Origin: Thereva unica
Lineage: Eukaryota > Arthropoda > Insecta > Diptera > Therevidae
Direction: 5' to 3'
Assembly: GCA_949987705.1 (NCBI GenBank)
Contig: OX465283.1
Coordinates: forward strand, 160,223,850 to 160,287,849
DNA length: 64,000 nucleotides
How positions within the stretch are numbered: position 1 is the stretch's first letter; every line of letters begins with the position of its first letter. This document shows, one piece after another, positions 33,580 through 45,789 of this stretch. The notes under the pieces are model-generated. The model ran no database searches, was not told the origin of the DNA, and was given only the letters and a program-made list of their open reading frames with translations. A program made the position numbers and the translations under genes.

Positions 33580-34246
33580 CCCAGTAGGACCGGTAAGCTT
33601 ACAGAAGTTCTGAAATCAGCACTTACTGGTAAGGGGTAGGCCTTACCACTTCCTTTTACAGAAGTGCTTACTTTTACACACGATGTCATAGGAGGTAAGG
33701 CCTTACTTTAGTACTTACCTTAGAGTACTTATAGAACTGCTCATCTGTAAGGGGTATAGTAAGGCAGCAAATGGAACATTGCAAAAAGAGATATTCATGG
33801 GCGCCTATGGATATGTGATCCGGTGTCGAAACGCTTTTATTTTTTTCATCTTTTACAAATGCCTTTTTTTTCCAAGCCCGAGAGTGGCCTTACCTAAGCA
33901 GTCCCCCAACTAAATTCTCCACTTCTCCAAAGCTGCTTGTCCTCCGTATCGAATGAGAGCCGGGCTATTGAGTATGCTACTGTCGCATTTTATGTCGACG
34001 AATATAATTGCCCGTTTTCTTTTTTTTCTATAAAATTTATGAAAGCTCCAGGAAAGCTCCCTTGAGTCATCGGGCAGACTCTCACTTGTTTGGGTATAAT
34101 TCTGGACTACACCTTACCATCTGCCTTCTCTTGTAATGGGGTTTGTAAGGGCTCATCTAGCACCAAGAAAATAAGGGGTACCCCTTACCAGATGAGAACT
34201 TATTTCAGTGCTCCATCGGTAAGGCCTTCCTAGAATTCCTACTGGG
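33580..34246. mobile_element. MITE with CCCAGTAGGA ends and GGTAAGGCCTTACC-type palindromes
   Basis: CCCAGTAGGA at the left and TCCTACTGGG at the right. Next to the ends are inverted blocks GGTAAGGGGTA, GGCCTTACC and CTGAAAT. Internal palindromes of TAAGGCCTTA are frequent. Borders good to a few bp. Confidence 0.6.
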
Positions 34247-35326
34247 AAGAGGGAAATGTGCATGAGTAAGTTTTCACCTAAGCTCTTTTGGCATACAAAT
34301 TCCCCAGCGGGGAATTGAAGCGCTCTGGAATAGATTCTGAAGCGCTGAAATAGAATGCCAACGCGCTTCTTATTCATATCCCAATTCCCTTCCTTTTAAC
34401 ACAGGCATGTCATCAGAGCGAAGCGCTTATATTTTATTGTTGAAGAAGCGCAATCGAAGCAGGGAAATGGAAGCTTTTGAGAAGCTCCTGGAGCTTTTGT
34501 TTTCACCAAAAATAGTATTTCATAACAGACACGATTATTATAAAAGCACAAATTTACCAACTGTGGAGAATAAAAAAGAACTGGAGGAAAACAAAGCAAA
34601 AAATGAGAGTATAGAGTGGGTGCTTCCAAAGAGCTTCCATAACATATGAATAGGAAGCGCTGCTTTCTTGCTTCTTTTGGCAGTGCTTGATAAATTTCCC
34701 GCTGGGTCGTTCGTTAAAGTTTCCTCATTTGCGTTTTGCAATGCCAAATGGGCTGCCATGCATGGATTCTCAGGTAAAACTCAAAAACCGGTTTTTTATG
34801 ATAGGGTATATCAGGGTAGGTACATGGGTTTTGCTTCACCGAAAGTATCCTTACATGGGATATCAATTTGTGTGACGGCTTTTCTTTTTCTTTCGAGTAA
34901 GAAGAAACATTTGTGTATGTGTTCGCTTTCACGCCGATAATTTTTCTTTAACACACCTCTTTCCTTTTGATACCTCTCTCCTTAAAACCGGTTGAGCTAT
35001 GTATACCAGCCTCTCAGGAAAACAGCTAAAACATCAACAGAGAGCACTCGCGAATGGAGAGCGCGTAAAATAGGCTTTGAAAAATACATGGCCTTTATTC
35101 TTACTAATTACTCAATTTAAAGAAAGATAAAGATCGTCAGAGCTGTTTCACATCTTTCACGTGCGTTGGGTACACGCGATCTTTTATTGTTTTGTTAAGT
35201 TTTTGCGGTAAATATAAAGTAAATCTAGTTTAAGCTTATGGGTGTAAACTCCCTTAATAAATGTAGTGCTATTTAATTTTTGCGATTACTCTTAATATTC
35301 ATATAGCATATTTTTCTTTTCTTTTA
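34247..35326. other. Spargel 5' flank, with a possible further foldback element
   Basis: ATACAAATTCCCCAGCGGGG near 34295 and AAATTTCCCGCTGGG near 34692 are partly inverted, each next to TTTTGGCA or its complement and AGCGC-rich text, suggesting another diverged MITE (about 34285-34720). The 5'UTR acceptor of spargel is TTTTCTTTTAG at 35327. The upstream non-coding exon was not located. Confidence 0.4.
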
Positions 35327-35334
35327 GCCGCACA

Positions 35335-38300
35335 ATGGAATCAGGGCTTTTGAACGCTTTCCATGACGATCAATATGATGATAATTTTTCTAAATACGAA
35401 ACGGAAACCAATTATTGGTCAGATGGAAATGAGTAAGTACTAATATCCTTACGGTTATGGCATTGGGCACACTGTTGTTGAACCAACCCAATACCTATAA
35501 TCTCTATTACTGACTATATAAAACCAGAATCGGGAAACCGAAGAAACTAGGCAAGATACCGCATGGATATACGAACAAAGTCTTTACGAAATAATGCTAC
35601 CGCATCCGGGGCAGACGATGCGCCAGCGCTGGGGACCAGGGAATTGGGTTACTGGCCGCAGACTAACAGGACATCACGCCGGTCAAAAGGAAATCATAGC
35701 AAGGGAATTATCGATATGCAAAATATCAGTTGCTGCGCTATCGGAACTACGACTTACCGGATCCGGTACATTGACGGGACATCAACTCATCCGGTGAAAT
35801 CTATCTGGCAACGACTCGGCGATTTTAGACTACGTTTTAATCAACCCAAGATTCCGATCGACGCTCAAGGACGTACGTGTGATGCGCGGGCCAGATTGCG
35901 GATCGGACCATCATCTTGTTCGAGCGAAAATACAAATGCGAATAGCGAAGAAAACGGCGCTACCACCAGCCAAGAAGAATTGGGCGTGCCTATGGGACTC
36001 GGTCATTGGCCGAAAATTTCAAATGGTCTTATCCAACAAATTAGCGGCCCTCGCAATACCGGACGATATCGATGTACCCTGGATCTCGGACAGCTGTTTG
36101 GACCTCGTCGTTTAGCGGAAATGAATGAAACACCTCGATTTCGAGCAATACCGACGATTGAACAAAGAAATTCGACAAAAAATGAAATCGTACTGGAATC
36201 AAGTTGCGGTCGACATGGAAAAAGCAAACGACAACATCAAAAAATCGGATGGAACTTTCGTGACCTTCGTTGCAGCAAACAAACACTCGTCGTTTTCATC
36301 GATTTCATATCCGCTTTCGATTGCATAGATTGGACCACCTCGTGGAGAGCCTTGGATACCGAACACGTGTCATTGCAAATCATCCCTTACTCCGAGGAAT
36401 GCCCGATTCAAACTGGTGTCCGACGAAGGAGACTTCGATTCGGCACTTCTCTTCAACGTTGTAATCGACGCGATTATGCGTGAAACCTTCGATGGACGAC
36501 GTGGAATTCGATACGACGACAAACGCTTTGTAACCGACTTGATGTTCGTCGACGATAGCGCCGGCTGATAGTCGCAAAAATTTCGGGAAATAGACCAGAA
36601 GGAAATGAGCAGAATTTATGACGGCTGACGCAGACGCAATATTCAACATCGGGAATTGGAAACATGCAGCAAGGGACTGTCAAACTTGTGGAAATGCCCT
36701 GGAGGAGGCGAAGGCTCGATTTGGGCTATAGCGCCCAAGAAGGCCCTCTTCTATAACTATATTATAATTAATAATTTTAATTCTATATAATAACAAATGT
36801 GAAGAATTCATGATCCATAAAGTAAAAAGGTTATTAAAGATTTTCATTTTTGGTTTTCAGAACTTTTGGTCTGCAGCTAACGGAAACTTTACATGGAATT
36901 TTGCCCATTTCGCCGACTGAAGATAAATCGTCATTTTTTGAAAATGACATTGAAATGAAATATTCGTTCCATTTGCAAGATGATATCAAGCAGGAATCAT
37001 CAATATGCGTTACAAAAAAACAGGTTAGTGTAACTTTCACGCTAAACTTTGTTCATTCCTAAAATGCATAATGTTTACTTATAGGATGTAGGATATTCTC
37101 ATAAACTATCATGTGATACTCGTCAAAATCTGTCTTCGCCCACCTTTGAAATAATATCGGTGGACCCTAACTGTGATTTCAGCTCTCCTATTAGCATGCA
37201 AGATGAATCTGATGGTGAATGTTCTATGAAAAATTCTTCGAGTTTTCGAAGTAGAACTGAAAGCTCATCGATCGGTGACTACGAAAGTCACACAAGCGAT
37301 GAGAGCGACTTTGAAGATTATACAACAAATTTAGATAATTGTTCAAGGCAAAGGAACTACACGCAAGAAGAGAAAAAAGTTAGTGAAAAAGTATCTGATA
37401 TTCAGGCAGATTTGCATTTTAATAAACAGCAAGTAAATGAAGTTTTTGATAATAAAAAAACCAAAGATATAATATCTACTGGGCCAAATCCTTTAGAGGT
37501 GGATTTCGCGTGCGTGCGTGATTTTGATTTGGCTGCATTCATTACTGAAGACGATTATAGTTTTGATCCGAATCAGGGAAATATTCAACGTCTTCCGAGT
37601 ACGAATGTAAAACATGAAGCAGAATCGGACACGGAAATTATAGTTGATATTGAGACTGTCCAAGAGAATGAAAATGAGGAGATTGTGGATTTTCATAGTG
37701 GTATCGAAAATCAGGAGCTGCTCAATTGCAGCTTTTCTCAAATTGAAGATGATCCGATTAAGGATCCTTCTTGGAGCCCAACAACTAAAAATGTTAAATC
37801 TCAAAAGCTCCCGCGAGCCAAGACTAGCAAAGTTAAAAATAGCACAATCAAAGATAGAATTGGCAGCAATAATAAACAAAGTTGTGTAAGTATATGCATT
37901 ATTTTTGCCTTTTTAAAGTGAAGTTAAAAAATTTAAGTAAAATATTCAAATCATATACAATATACCTAAATATCATATATTGAAATTGTACGACAGACGT
38001 ACTATACTTAAGGTTTTCATCGGACAAAGTATTAATATATTAGTGAGCAAGGGTGATATATTCAGTCTAGTGTACAAGTTTTCTAGGCTGCTGTCTCGAA
38101 CTCCATTCCCGATTCATTTCCATTCTTGGCGATTTTGGCGACGTCTCGAGCCTCGATAACTGATAATCGTTGATTCTTTAAGTCGACCTCTATATTATTT
38201 AACCAGGTTTTCTTCGGAGTCGATCGCTGAATTCTCCAGTCTATCGAACGGTCTCGCCAAAGCAGTTATGTGGCAAAGGGTTATCATTCATTCGGCAAAC

Positions 38301-41300
38301 ATGTCCAAACCACCGTATTCGACTTTTTTGTATTTTTTCTTCGATCAGTGTCTGTTGATCGCATCTTGTTCTACCTGTCACGTTTCGAAAGCGATCGCGG
38401 AGTAAGATATCAAGATTCTGCCTCAAGCATCGCATTTGGAAGACCTCGAGCTTGTTGACGACCGGCTTGAACAGTGTCCACGTTTTCAATCCATAAAGAA
38501 GAATCGAAAGGGTCAACGTTGGGTAAAGGCGTACTATCGCTTTGATGGTAATATTTGTTCGTTTCCATATGCACCACTTGAGCTAGGTGAATGTTGCTGG
38601 TACCTGGCCGATGCGGCTATGAATGTCAGCCGTCGATGCCACTTTCTTTTCCTCAACCAATGATCCTAAATATTTAAACATCATAACATTTTCGACTTAG
38701 CTTCCGTCGAGAAGAATCCTGCCTTTAAATACGTCCGTTGTAAGCACTTTGGTTTTTTCCGCATTGATTTTTAACCCGTAGGACCGGGCGATGCGGGAAG
38801 TGTCGTAAAAGATATCCCTTACATCCGTTTTGGCCAAGACGGCGCTATTGACGACGAACATCACCTCAACGGCACATCGATCACTTTCTTCCACGCCGAC
38901 CACGATCCAAATGCCATATGTGTGTTATGAAGACGTGGAGTTGTTGTAATAAGACATCACTTCCGGCTTTGATCATGTCGGGCCAGAGAGCACAAACCGG
39001 AACAGCGTGCAAGCTCACCGAAGAATCCGTGGTATGTCGCAATCCATATCGCGTTGCGTATACAATACTGCAACTACAAAGAAGGATTCCTGAATCCCAA
39101 AGACATCTTGGATGATGAAAAGCGAACTTAATTCTTTCATTGCGAGCCCGCTTCTTCACGGATCGTGTTGAGCTCGGGTGAGTAGTCAGACAAACACTCG
39201 TCCTCCTCCGAAACTTATTTGGTAACAACCTTTCCTAAAAAGAAAAGAAAGTAGGTCACTTCATTGTGAATTGGAAGATAGGCCGATGGTGTTTAGAACA
39301 GGACCTCTTCTGTGGATCTCAATGTATAATGAATTATCGAATTATGCGCGAAAGAAAGTATCTGAGATATTAAAGCGCTGGTCGACTGAAGTCGAAAGTA
39401 GATACGTGCGTGCGGGCAGTGCTTGCGGTTTATGTTCGGAGCATTTGGGTTCTATCTAATCAAAAAATCTAAGCGACGAGTGCATGTATCTGTTGTGTGT
39501 GCTTGTGTCTGGATAATGGCAAATGCGGACAAGTTGGAAGTAGATCAACTTTTGCGTTGCGTGCGTTCCGTTTACGGTTATTATATCAATCACCGCACCG
39601 CATGTATCTGTCTCCAGTTAAGCATCATTCGTTCGTGCTACGCATACAGGATCATATTCAGCGATGCGGCATGCGTAATAGCGGGAATAATACCCATAAA
39701 GATACTGCCGAGAGAAAGCATGCGTCTCTATGATCCAGAATATTTTAGAGGGGAGACAAATTCAGTGCGGCAGCGGATCGCAGATGATGCACCGTGAGTT
39801 TGTAACGTGATGGTTAGGCAAGTGAAACGACCCTGTCAAAAATCTGTGGACTCAGACATCCCAAACGTAGATAGATGGGTTACGAGGGAGTGTGGGGTAG
39901 TGAGTTACGACCTCAGGCAGTTCTTGAGTGGAAATGGATGATATTGAAAATACCTTCATCGTTTCGAGCACTTTAGCGATGACTGGTATGACTAGGTATT
40001 CAGTACAAGACAGAGCATTGTGTGTGATTCGGCGAATATGAGTCGGAACCAGAGGCATGCTTCATGTCACACGCTCATTTATTCTCAAATTTTGATTGGG
40101 TGTTTCATCCACCCGGAATTTTCCGGTTGGATACTACTACCCACCATTACCGGCTATCTGCCGGCTATGCAAATAGCATCTGGTTGGAGCTGCACAAATA
40201 TGGAGTGCCTACTATACATCAAGCGATTCATATAGTAATCCCACTCGTTTTTCTCTGACTATCGGATCAAGTTTTTCCTCTGAACCGATAGTCGGATACA
40301 AGTAAAAAAGTAGCTTAAAACATGCCTAAATACTAAGTCTTCTCGGGAAAGTCCATGGCAATGGGATTAGCCGTTTACGAGTATAGCCTGGGCAAACTGA
40401 CAAACGCAGACATACCGACAGACAAAATATCCGTTTTTTGAAGTGCACTACAATTTAAAGGCAATAAATTATGTTCCAAGTTATATTTAAAACTTTTGTG
40501 CTTTGATCTTTTTAGATATCAAAAACGGTAAATAGTTCGGACAAAAGTCAACATTTAGGTAAATTAAAAAGCAATGCCATCTCTGGTGTTAATCGAAATT
40601 CTGCAAAATTCGGTTTGGGGCGAGGTAAAAATATATCTATGTGTGCTAAACCAGACTCATCAAGTTCTGAATCCGAAGACGAAACAGTAAAAGATCAGAC
40701 TATCAAAAAATCTACTCCAGTTAAAGCAGAAGAAAAAAATACAGGTGCTATCCACCAAAATATAGAAAAGAAACCCAATACTCAAATTGTGAAGCCGGTG
40801 ACGAAGCATGTACAGCATTTTACAGCAGAAAACAACAAGCGAAGTATATCACAAGTGGAAATAATAGTGGCGCCGCCACATGCAGAAAACAGCATAAAGA
40901 CGTTATCAAATTCACCACAAGAGTTGGATAAAGAAAGTATAGTTATGCCTGTTAAGAAGAAGTTGAATTTAGAAGAATATTATAAGAAGAGAAGAGAAAG
41001 TAAAGCAGCTCCTGCGAGTAATAGTAGTAAGATCTGCGAAGTTAATGCTCAAAACTTGCCACAAATCAAGAAGTTAAACGGAGCAGAAATAATGCCCGTG
41101 GTGGAAAAGTCTCCACAGCTTCCACAAGTCAATGGCAATACTTTTGTTAGTAAAAGAGAAATATATCAAGCAAAGATTGATAAGAAATATACTGATCCGA
41201 TAATGGAAGCCAAAAATAAAGTCTTACGCCTTCAAGAACTGAAGCGCGCACAACAGTGTAAGATCATAGATTCTACTGTATCAGCGAAAGTAGGACCTGT

Positions 41301-44300
41301 AACAAAAATTCTGCCATTAGAAGAGATTGTAAAAACTAGTCGTGGATCGAAGAAGCAAACAAAGCAAGTTCAGAAGCTTAATCCTGATTATGAAGAGATT
41401 GTTATAGTTTCTGCAAGCTGCAATACTGACATAACATTACCACCATCGTTTAGAGATCTTGATGATGAGATGGTAAAGGAGAATCCTAGTTCAAAGCTTT
41501 TAAAATCATCCACCTTACTTTATAAAATTAATAATACGCTTCAGAAAGCTAAATCGACTGACAATATAAGGATATCTAGTTGTTCCTTGATTTCAAGCAT
41601 ACAAGACGTGGTTTTGAAGAAATCTACCACAGTTGCATCTGCACCAACAGATAATTTTATATCGCAAAACTCCCCGCATATTTGTGGATCACCTCCAATT
41701 CAGCTATCTCCCGGCAAGCCAGAAATGTCTCAAACTGACGCCCATAACAAGAAATCCGAACACGGAGAAGATAAAATCATAATGCATTTACGAAAAGACA
41801 GAATAAAACCGAAATTATACTCAAATAGTACACAAACAGAAATATTGCCACAGTTCCCTCCCTTAAAGCTATTCCTGAAAGAAGTTGTTAAACCGACTGA
41901 GATTCCTCATTGCAATTCAAAAGAAAAACGCATGCGCCGAAACTATCGTTCGCGCGGCACATCAGTTTCATCCAATGAAGAGGAATACAGATCAAGAAGT
42001 AGATCACGCTATCGGTCAAGCTCCCAAACATCGCGCAGATCAAGTTCCTCAAAACAAAGTAGATATCACTCGAGAAGAGGCTCATATAAGAATCGAAGCA
42101 ATTCAAAAAGTACTGATTATAAGAAGAATCGTCGTGGTAGAAGCAGAGAACGTAGCAGAAGAAAATATAGCTCGTCTAGTAGATCAGAATCTAGTTATAG
42201 TAGTGATAATAGATCAAGCTCTTCCCGATACACTGTCTCAAGATCTAGATCTCGTTCGGGATCGCGTCCAAGATCACATTATTCCAGTAATAGATGCAGA
42301 TCAAGCAGACGGTATGAGCGCAATGTTTCGCCAGGTAGTATAATTTACTTAAGTTAATTTATTATAAAATTTTGGATTTTAATAAGTAGCTGTGGAAGAG
42401 AGGAGAATCGTGTATGTTGGCCGAATAGAGTCGGAAACATCAAAAGAGGATCTTAAAAGGAAATTTATGACTTATGGTCCTATTAGGCAAATTACTTTAC
42501 ATTATAAAGATACTGGGTAATGTGTTTATAGCAAATATTAAAACACTTTCTAATTTTACAACATTTTGCAGGATGAAGTACGGGTTTGTTACGTTTGAGA
42601 AAGCCCAAGACGCCTTTAAGGCGATAGACAGTGGCCCGCGCGATCCAAAAGTCAATATGTATGATATTAGTTTTGGAGGACGTCGCGCCTTCTGTCAAGC
42701 ATCTTATTCTGATTTGGGTAAGTACAAACCTTTTGAAGTCTCTTATAATTTGAATGCAGAAATGTATTTGGGATTTTTCTTTATATAGAACAATACCTAA
42801 ATGATTCGTGATTCATACTTAAATGATTTCCTGTTAAAGTTTACATAAATATTTTTGTAGAAGGTCCCTTCACATGTTGCGCTTGGCGCCAATTTATTAT
42901 GACTATATTATTTTCGAATGCTACTAACTGATTTTTTTACTACTGAGATTTTTTGTGAAGATTCAGAATTGACGCAGACCTGATACTTGATCGAGTTTTT
43001 GGCATTTAAGGATTTTCTTATTCTCAATATCAAGAAATTATTTGAAACAAAAACACTGCCAGTTCGTCATGTCATTCAGGTCATGGTGCAATGTTTAGTA
43101 GTAAGCTTGGTTTGAAGAATAGAGCAGAATAGGAAAGGTTAGAGAGGGGATCTGGAGGGTGTTCAAGAAAATGTCGATGAACCTTGTGTTTGAACTCGTA
43201 AGGTGTTGTACGAGTTCGGAAATACTGACTGCGGGAGATTATTCCACAGTGGAGTTGTTCTATTCATAAACGAACTTCTAGACCGTAGGCATGCTAAAGT
43301 GCTTTTGGGGCGCCTGCCTAGATATACGTGTTGTATTCAAGGCGAAGTATTCAGCCGAATGTAGGATTTGTAGATTGTAGCCAGGGCGGCTGGCTGGAGG
43401 AGGAACTTTCATCTCTTGAGGAATCCAAGGCATTGGGATGCTTGTTTATGTAATCATTCCATTGCAGTGCCTCCGTTAAAGTTAGCCCCAGAATGAAGAG
43501 AGTTGAGTCAGCTGTTAGATTCTCTTTACCCACTGAGGTAGGAGCAAGGTCGGTGTAATTTTTGTTGGAGACGGTACTTCGTTTTGGTTAAATTCAACAC
43601 GATTCATGCGGCCCCAAGTAAGAAGCGATTATTGCTGAAATCGATAACCTATACCGACTACCGGTAGGACCATCGTCTAAAGCTAGCTTCCCACGGTGTG
43701 CGATATTGCTAACAGACGTTGAGACGTTGACGTGTCGTCCGTGAAGGCACTACGCACAACCACTTTCCTGCACCTTCACGGACGACACTTTCCATGGTGC
43801 GTCCCTGGGTCTGTCTGCAAAATGGCGCGCCGTGGGAAGCCAGGTAAAGGTACGGTGCGGTCCGAGGTCGTCCGTGGAAGTCGGCCGTTCGTGATAATCC
43901 GCAAAATCGCGCATGCGTGTGAAGCCAGCTTTATATATATAGTGAGACGTTTTGGTTAGATAATTGGATTTAAAGAGCCTTGACAGACTATATTAGGCTT
44001 TATATGCCTATGCTATCATAGGCGGCTTTAAAGTCTATGAAGAGGGGTTGAATTGAGTTTTGAAATTCTAGACATTTTTCCATAGCCTGTCTCAAGGAGA
44101 AAATCTGATCAGTTGTTGCACTTTCATCACTATCATTCCAAAAAAATCCACCGGAAAGGTACAGGTGTTCCATGCCTTTTCTAGGATTGGCTGTAGAGCT
44201 AATAGGTAGGGGACCTCGGTAGTCTATGGAGTAAGACATCTGGGAACCATCCCAGAGGTCCCGGGTTCGAATCCCGGCAACACCACGGTCCTTCGCCTTT

Positions 44301-45789
44301 CCCATTTTCTCCACCTACATAACTTTCCTTCTTTCTTTTTCCCTCTTTACACTCCTGGTTTCTCCTGTCATAGCCTTTACGAACCTCGCTCCACCAAGCG
44401 TTGGTTGGTTGATGAGATCCAGCGAGTTGTTTCTCGATGTCAGAGTCGTGACGTTTCCTTCCTTCACTTCTCTCTCTTCACTCTCTTCCGACTAGAGCTT
44501 TCTGTTTTCACAGCAAAAAAGCCCATCTTCTTCGAGGCTAGAATAAGCTTTCAACAATTCTGACGGGATGCCATCTTTTCTCGCTGCTTTACCTTCGGCC
44601 ATTGCATGATTTGCGGTACTATTTCCGTCTTGGAAGGGGCCCAGGTTGGTGATTCTTATTGGCTGTGCATTGTTGCTGTTTTCCTGGGGTTCCTGTGCAA
44701 ATGAACCATTCAGGGCGGCGAAGCAGTAATCTCTCCATATTTGGAGTTGCTCTTTGTCGCTGCACAGCAGCCTTCCATCCGCACTTTTTACGCCATGCCT
44801 TTTAGTAGAGTGGTTCCCCGAGAGCTATCTAGTAACTTGGTCTTACGGTTGCCTGTGTTTGACATGTTTTCCGCTTTTTATGCGAGCTAGTTTATCACGC
44901 TGAACGCTTTTCTTTACCTCTCGGTGTAATTGGGAGTATTCAAGTTGATGACGTTTGTCCGGGTCGCTTGTAGAGTTCACGTTATTTTTAAGGCCCCCTG
45001 CGTTCTATTGTTTGTTAGGTTGTGTCCTAGATCCAGTATTGCTGGTGCTGAAAGTTGAGTCGTCACGACACGACAAGTCGTTTGAACTGAAGAAAGTGAT
45101 ATTTCAGCCGAATCACGACTTTCAGTGCAGGGGCCTCAACTCAGCATTTCCACTCTAGGCCCCTGTCCTGAAAGTCGTAATTTAACTCAAATGACTTCTA
45201 GTGTCCTGGCGACTTGTCTTTCAGCACAGGGCCCTTGTCTTTTAATGGTCTCCCGTCTACGGTTTATGGCATCGCGTTGGACGTTTCTGATTGTGGAAGC
45301 GGGTTGCTAATCCGCAGCCCAATCGAATTAAAACTCTGCTTTGTAGAGCAGAGAATTCGCTATTCGATCGCCTCTCGTTAGAACCTTCCGAGGACGTACC
45401 CCATGGGGCACCGCGTGGAGGTGGGGTTAGGACTTGCTAACAGAGCTGCTAGGTGTGTAATGACTCTTCTCGAATTTTGGTAGATAGAAATGACACCACC
45501 AACTTCCGAGGTCTTTGTTAGCCGTTCGCCCCCGATTTTCTAGAAACCATAGACTGTAGGGAAAATGCAAATGCGTTACTTTATTATAACTCAAGTGTAC
45601 TTTTTGAAATACATAAATGAAAAAAATTTGGATATTTTAGACGGAGCAGCTACCAACAGTCTTCAAGTTTTCTCCTATTCTTCTGCACCTAGACCTTCAA
45701 ACAAGGAAGAATCATTTGAGGATTTACTGCAAAAGGTCAAAGAGAAGCTATGCAGCGCAAAATCATCAAATGTTAGAGTTAAGACTTGA
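35335..45789 (+). CDS. srl: Spargel, PGC-1 family transcriptional coactivator
   Basis: Nuclear coactivator of mitochondrial-biogenesis and growth genes. Seven coding exons, 35335-35432, 36861-37023, 37085-37885, 40516-42334, 42390-42516, 42572-42717 and 45641-45789, join in phase to 1100 aa. The acidic N-terminus is MESGLLNAFHDDQYDDNFSK; exon 3 holds CVRDFDLAAFITEDD. The end of exon 4 is an Arg/Ser domain (about residues 828-958), followed across exons 5-6 by an RRM: RRIVYVGRIESETSKEDLKR, MKYGFVTFEKAQDAFKAIDS, then FGGRRAFCQASYSDLD. The last exon ends in SFEDLLQKVKEKL, like the PGC-1 C-terminal FDSLLKEAQ. RS domain followed by RRM at the C-terminus is the PGC-1/Spargel arrangement. Introns 1, 3 and 6 (1.4, 2.6, 2.9 kb) are filled with retroelement and MITE debris; the others are 55-61 bp. 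An upstream non-coding exon is likely (acceptor at 35327). Confidence 0.9.
35545..36735 (+). mobile_element. RTE-like LINE copy in spargel intron 1
   Basis: Frames give endonuclease pieces (GHHAGQKEIIARELSICKIS, AALSELRLTGSGT, RGPDCGSDHHLVRAKIQMRI) and then RT pieces (FIDFISAFDCIDW, VIDAIMRETFDGR, VTDLMFVDDSAG). Much is missing between them and stops are present. It belongs to the same family as 55656-56608 and 61990-64000. Confidence 0.8.
38090..38920 (-). mobile_element. RTE-like LINE copy in spargel intron 3 (antisense)
   Basis: Minus-strand frames: IARSYGLKINAEKTKVLTTD, LSILLYGLKTWTLF, VFQMRCLRQNLDILLRDRFR, CDQQTLIEEKIQKSRIRWFG, HVCRMNDNPL. These match 55820-56340 in order. A 3' part of the RT ORF; 5' truncated. 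Confidence 0.8.
39260..39800 (+). mobile_element. R1/Jockey-type LINE C-terminal fragment
   Basis: The translation around 39640-39720 reads FSDAACVIAGIIPIKILPRE, resembling the (R/S)TVSxxAxxVIAGxxPIDLLxxE segment after the RT domain of R1-like elements. Frameshifted upstream. It lies in spargel intron 3. Confidence 0.6.
39801..40515. other. Rest of spargel intron 3
   Basis: No exon-like frame recognised; short open frames only. The acceptor TTTTTAG at 40515 is used. Confidence 0.35.
43340..43625 (-). mobile_element. LINE remnant in spargel intron 6
   Basis: Minus-strand LFILGLTLTEALQWNDYINK matches the LNIVGVTLSSGLRWNN text at 738-1040. The plus-strand GGCTGGAGGAGGAACTTTCA followed by TCTCTTGAG also has a counterpart at 762-795, so both sites descend from one composite repeat. 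Confidence 0.6.
43679..43932. mobile_element. MITE with internal stem in spargel intron 6
   Basis: AAGCTAGCTTC at the left and GAAGCCAGCTT at the right, with TA outside both. Inside, TGTCGTCCGTGAAGG and CCTTCACGGACGACA form a perfect 15-bp stem (43732-43788). CTTCCCACGG/CCGTGGGAAG form a second pair. Confidence 0.65.
44206..44285 (+). mobile_element. tRNA-derived SINE head or tRNA pseudogene
   Basis: TAGTC-TATGGAGTAA-GACA has a correct D-arm (GTC/GAC stem, U8 and A9 in place). TCTGG...CCAGA forms an anticodon stem with an 8-nt loop. CCGGG-TTCGAAT-CCCGG is a perfect T-arm with box B. The 5' acceptor strand (ACCTCGG) does not pair with the 3' CAACACC, so it is not a functional tRNA. A pol III internal promoter could still work. 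It is followed by a pyrimidine-rich stretch, as in many insect SINEs. Confidence 0.6.
44286..45030. other. Rest of spargel intron 6
   Basis: A continuous stretch with scattered LINE-like text, but no frame long enough to assign. The acceptor GATATTTTAG at 45640 is used for the last exon. Confidence 0.3.
45038..45240 (+). mobile_element. AAAGTCG-family MITE copy in spargel intron 6
   Basis: GGTGCTGAAAGTTGAGTCGT, then CACGACAAGTCGTTTGAACT, CAGGGGCCTCAACTCAGCAT and CTAGGCCCCTGTCCTGAAAG. The same blocks occur at 46955-47100 (same strand) and 5028-5165 (opposite strand). The ends are inverted CTGAAAGTCG/CGACTTTCAG. Confidence 0.6.

Noticed and set aside
41885..42343. 152-aa frame over the spargel RS domain
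   Set aside because: Shadow frame of the Arg/Ser repeats in exon 4.
44206..44285. Functional tRNA gene
   Set aside because: The acceptor stem does not pair and the anticodon loop is 8 nt.
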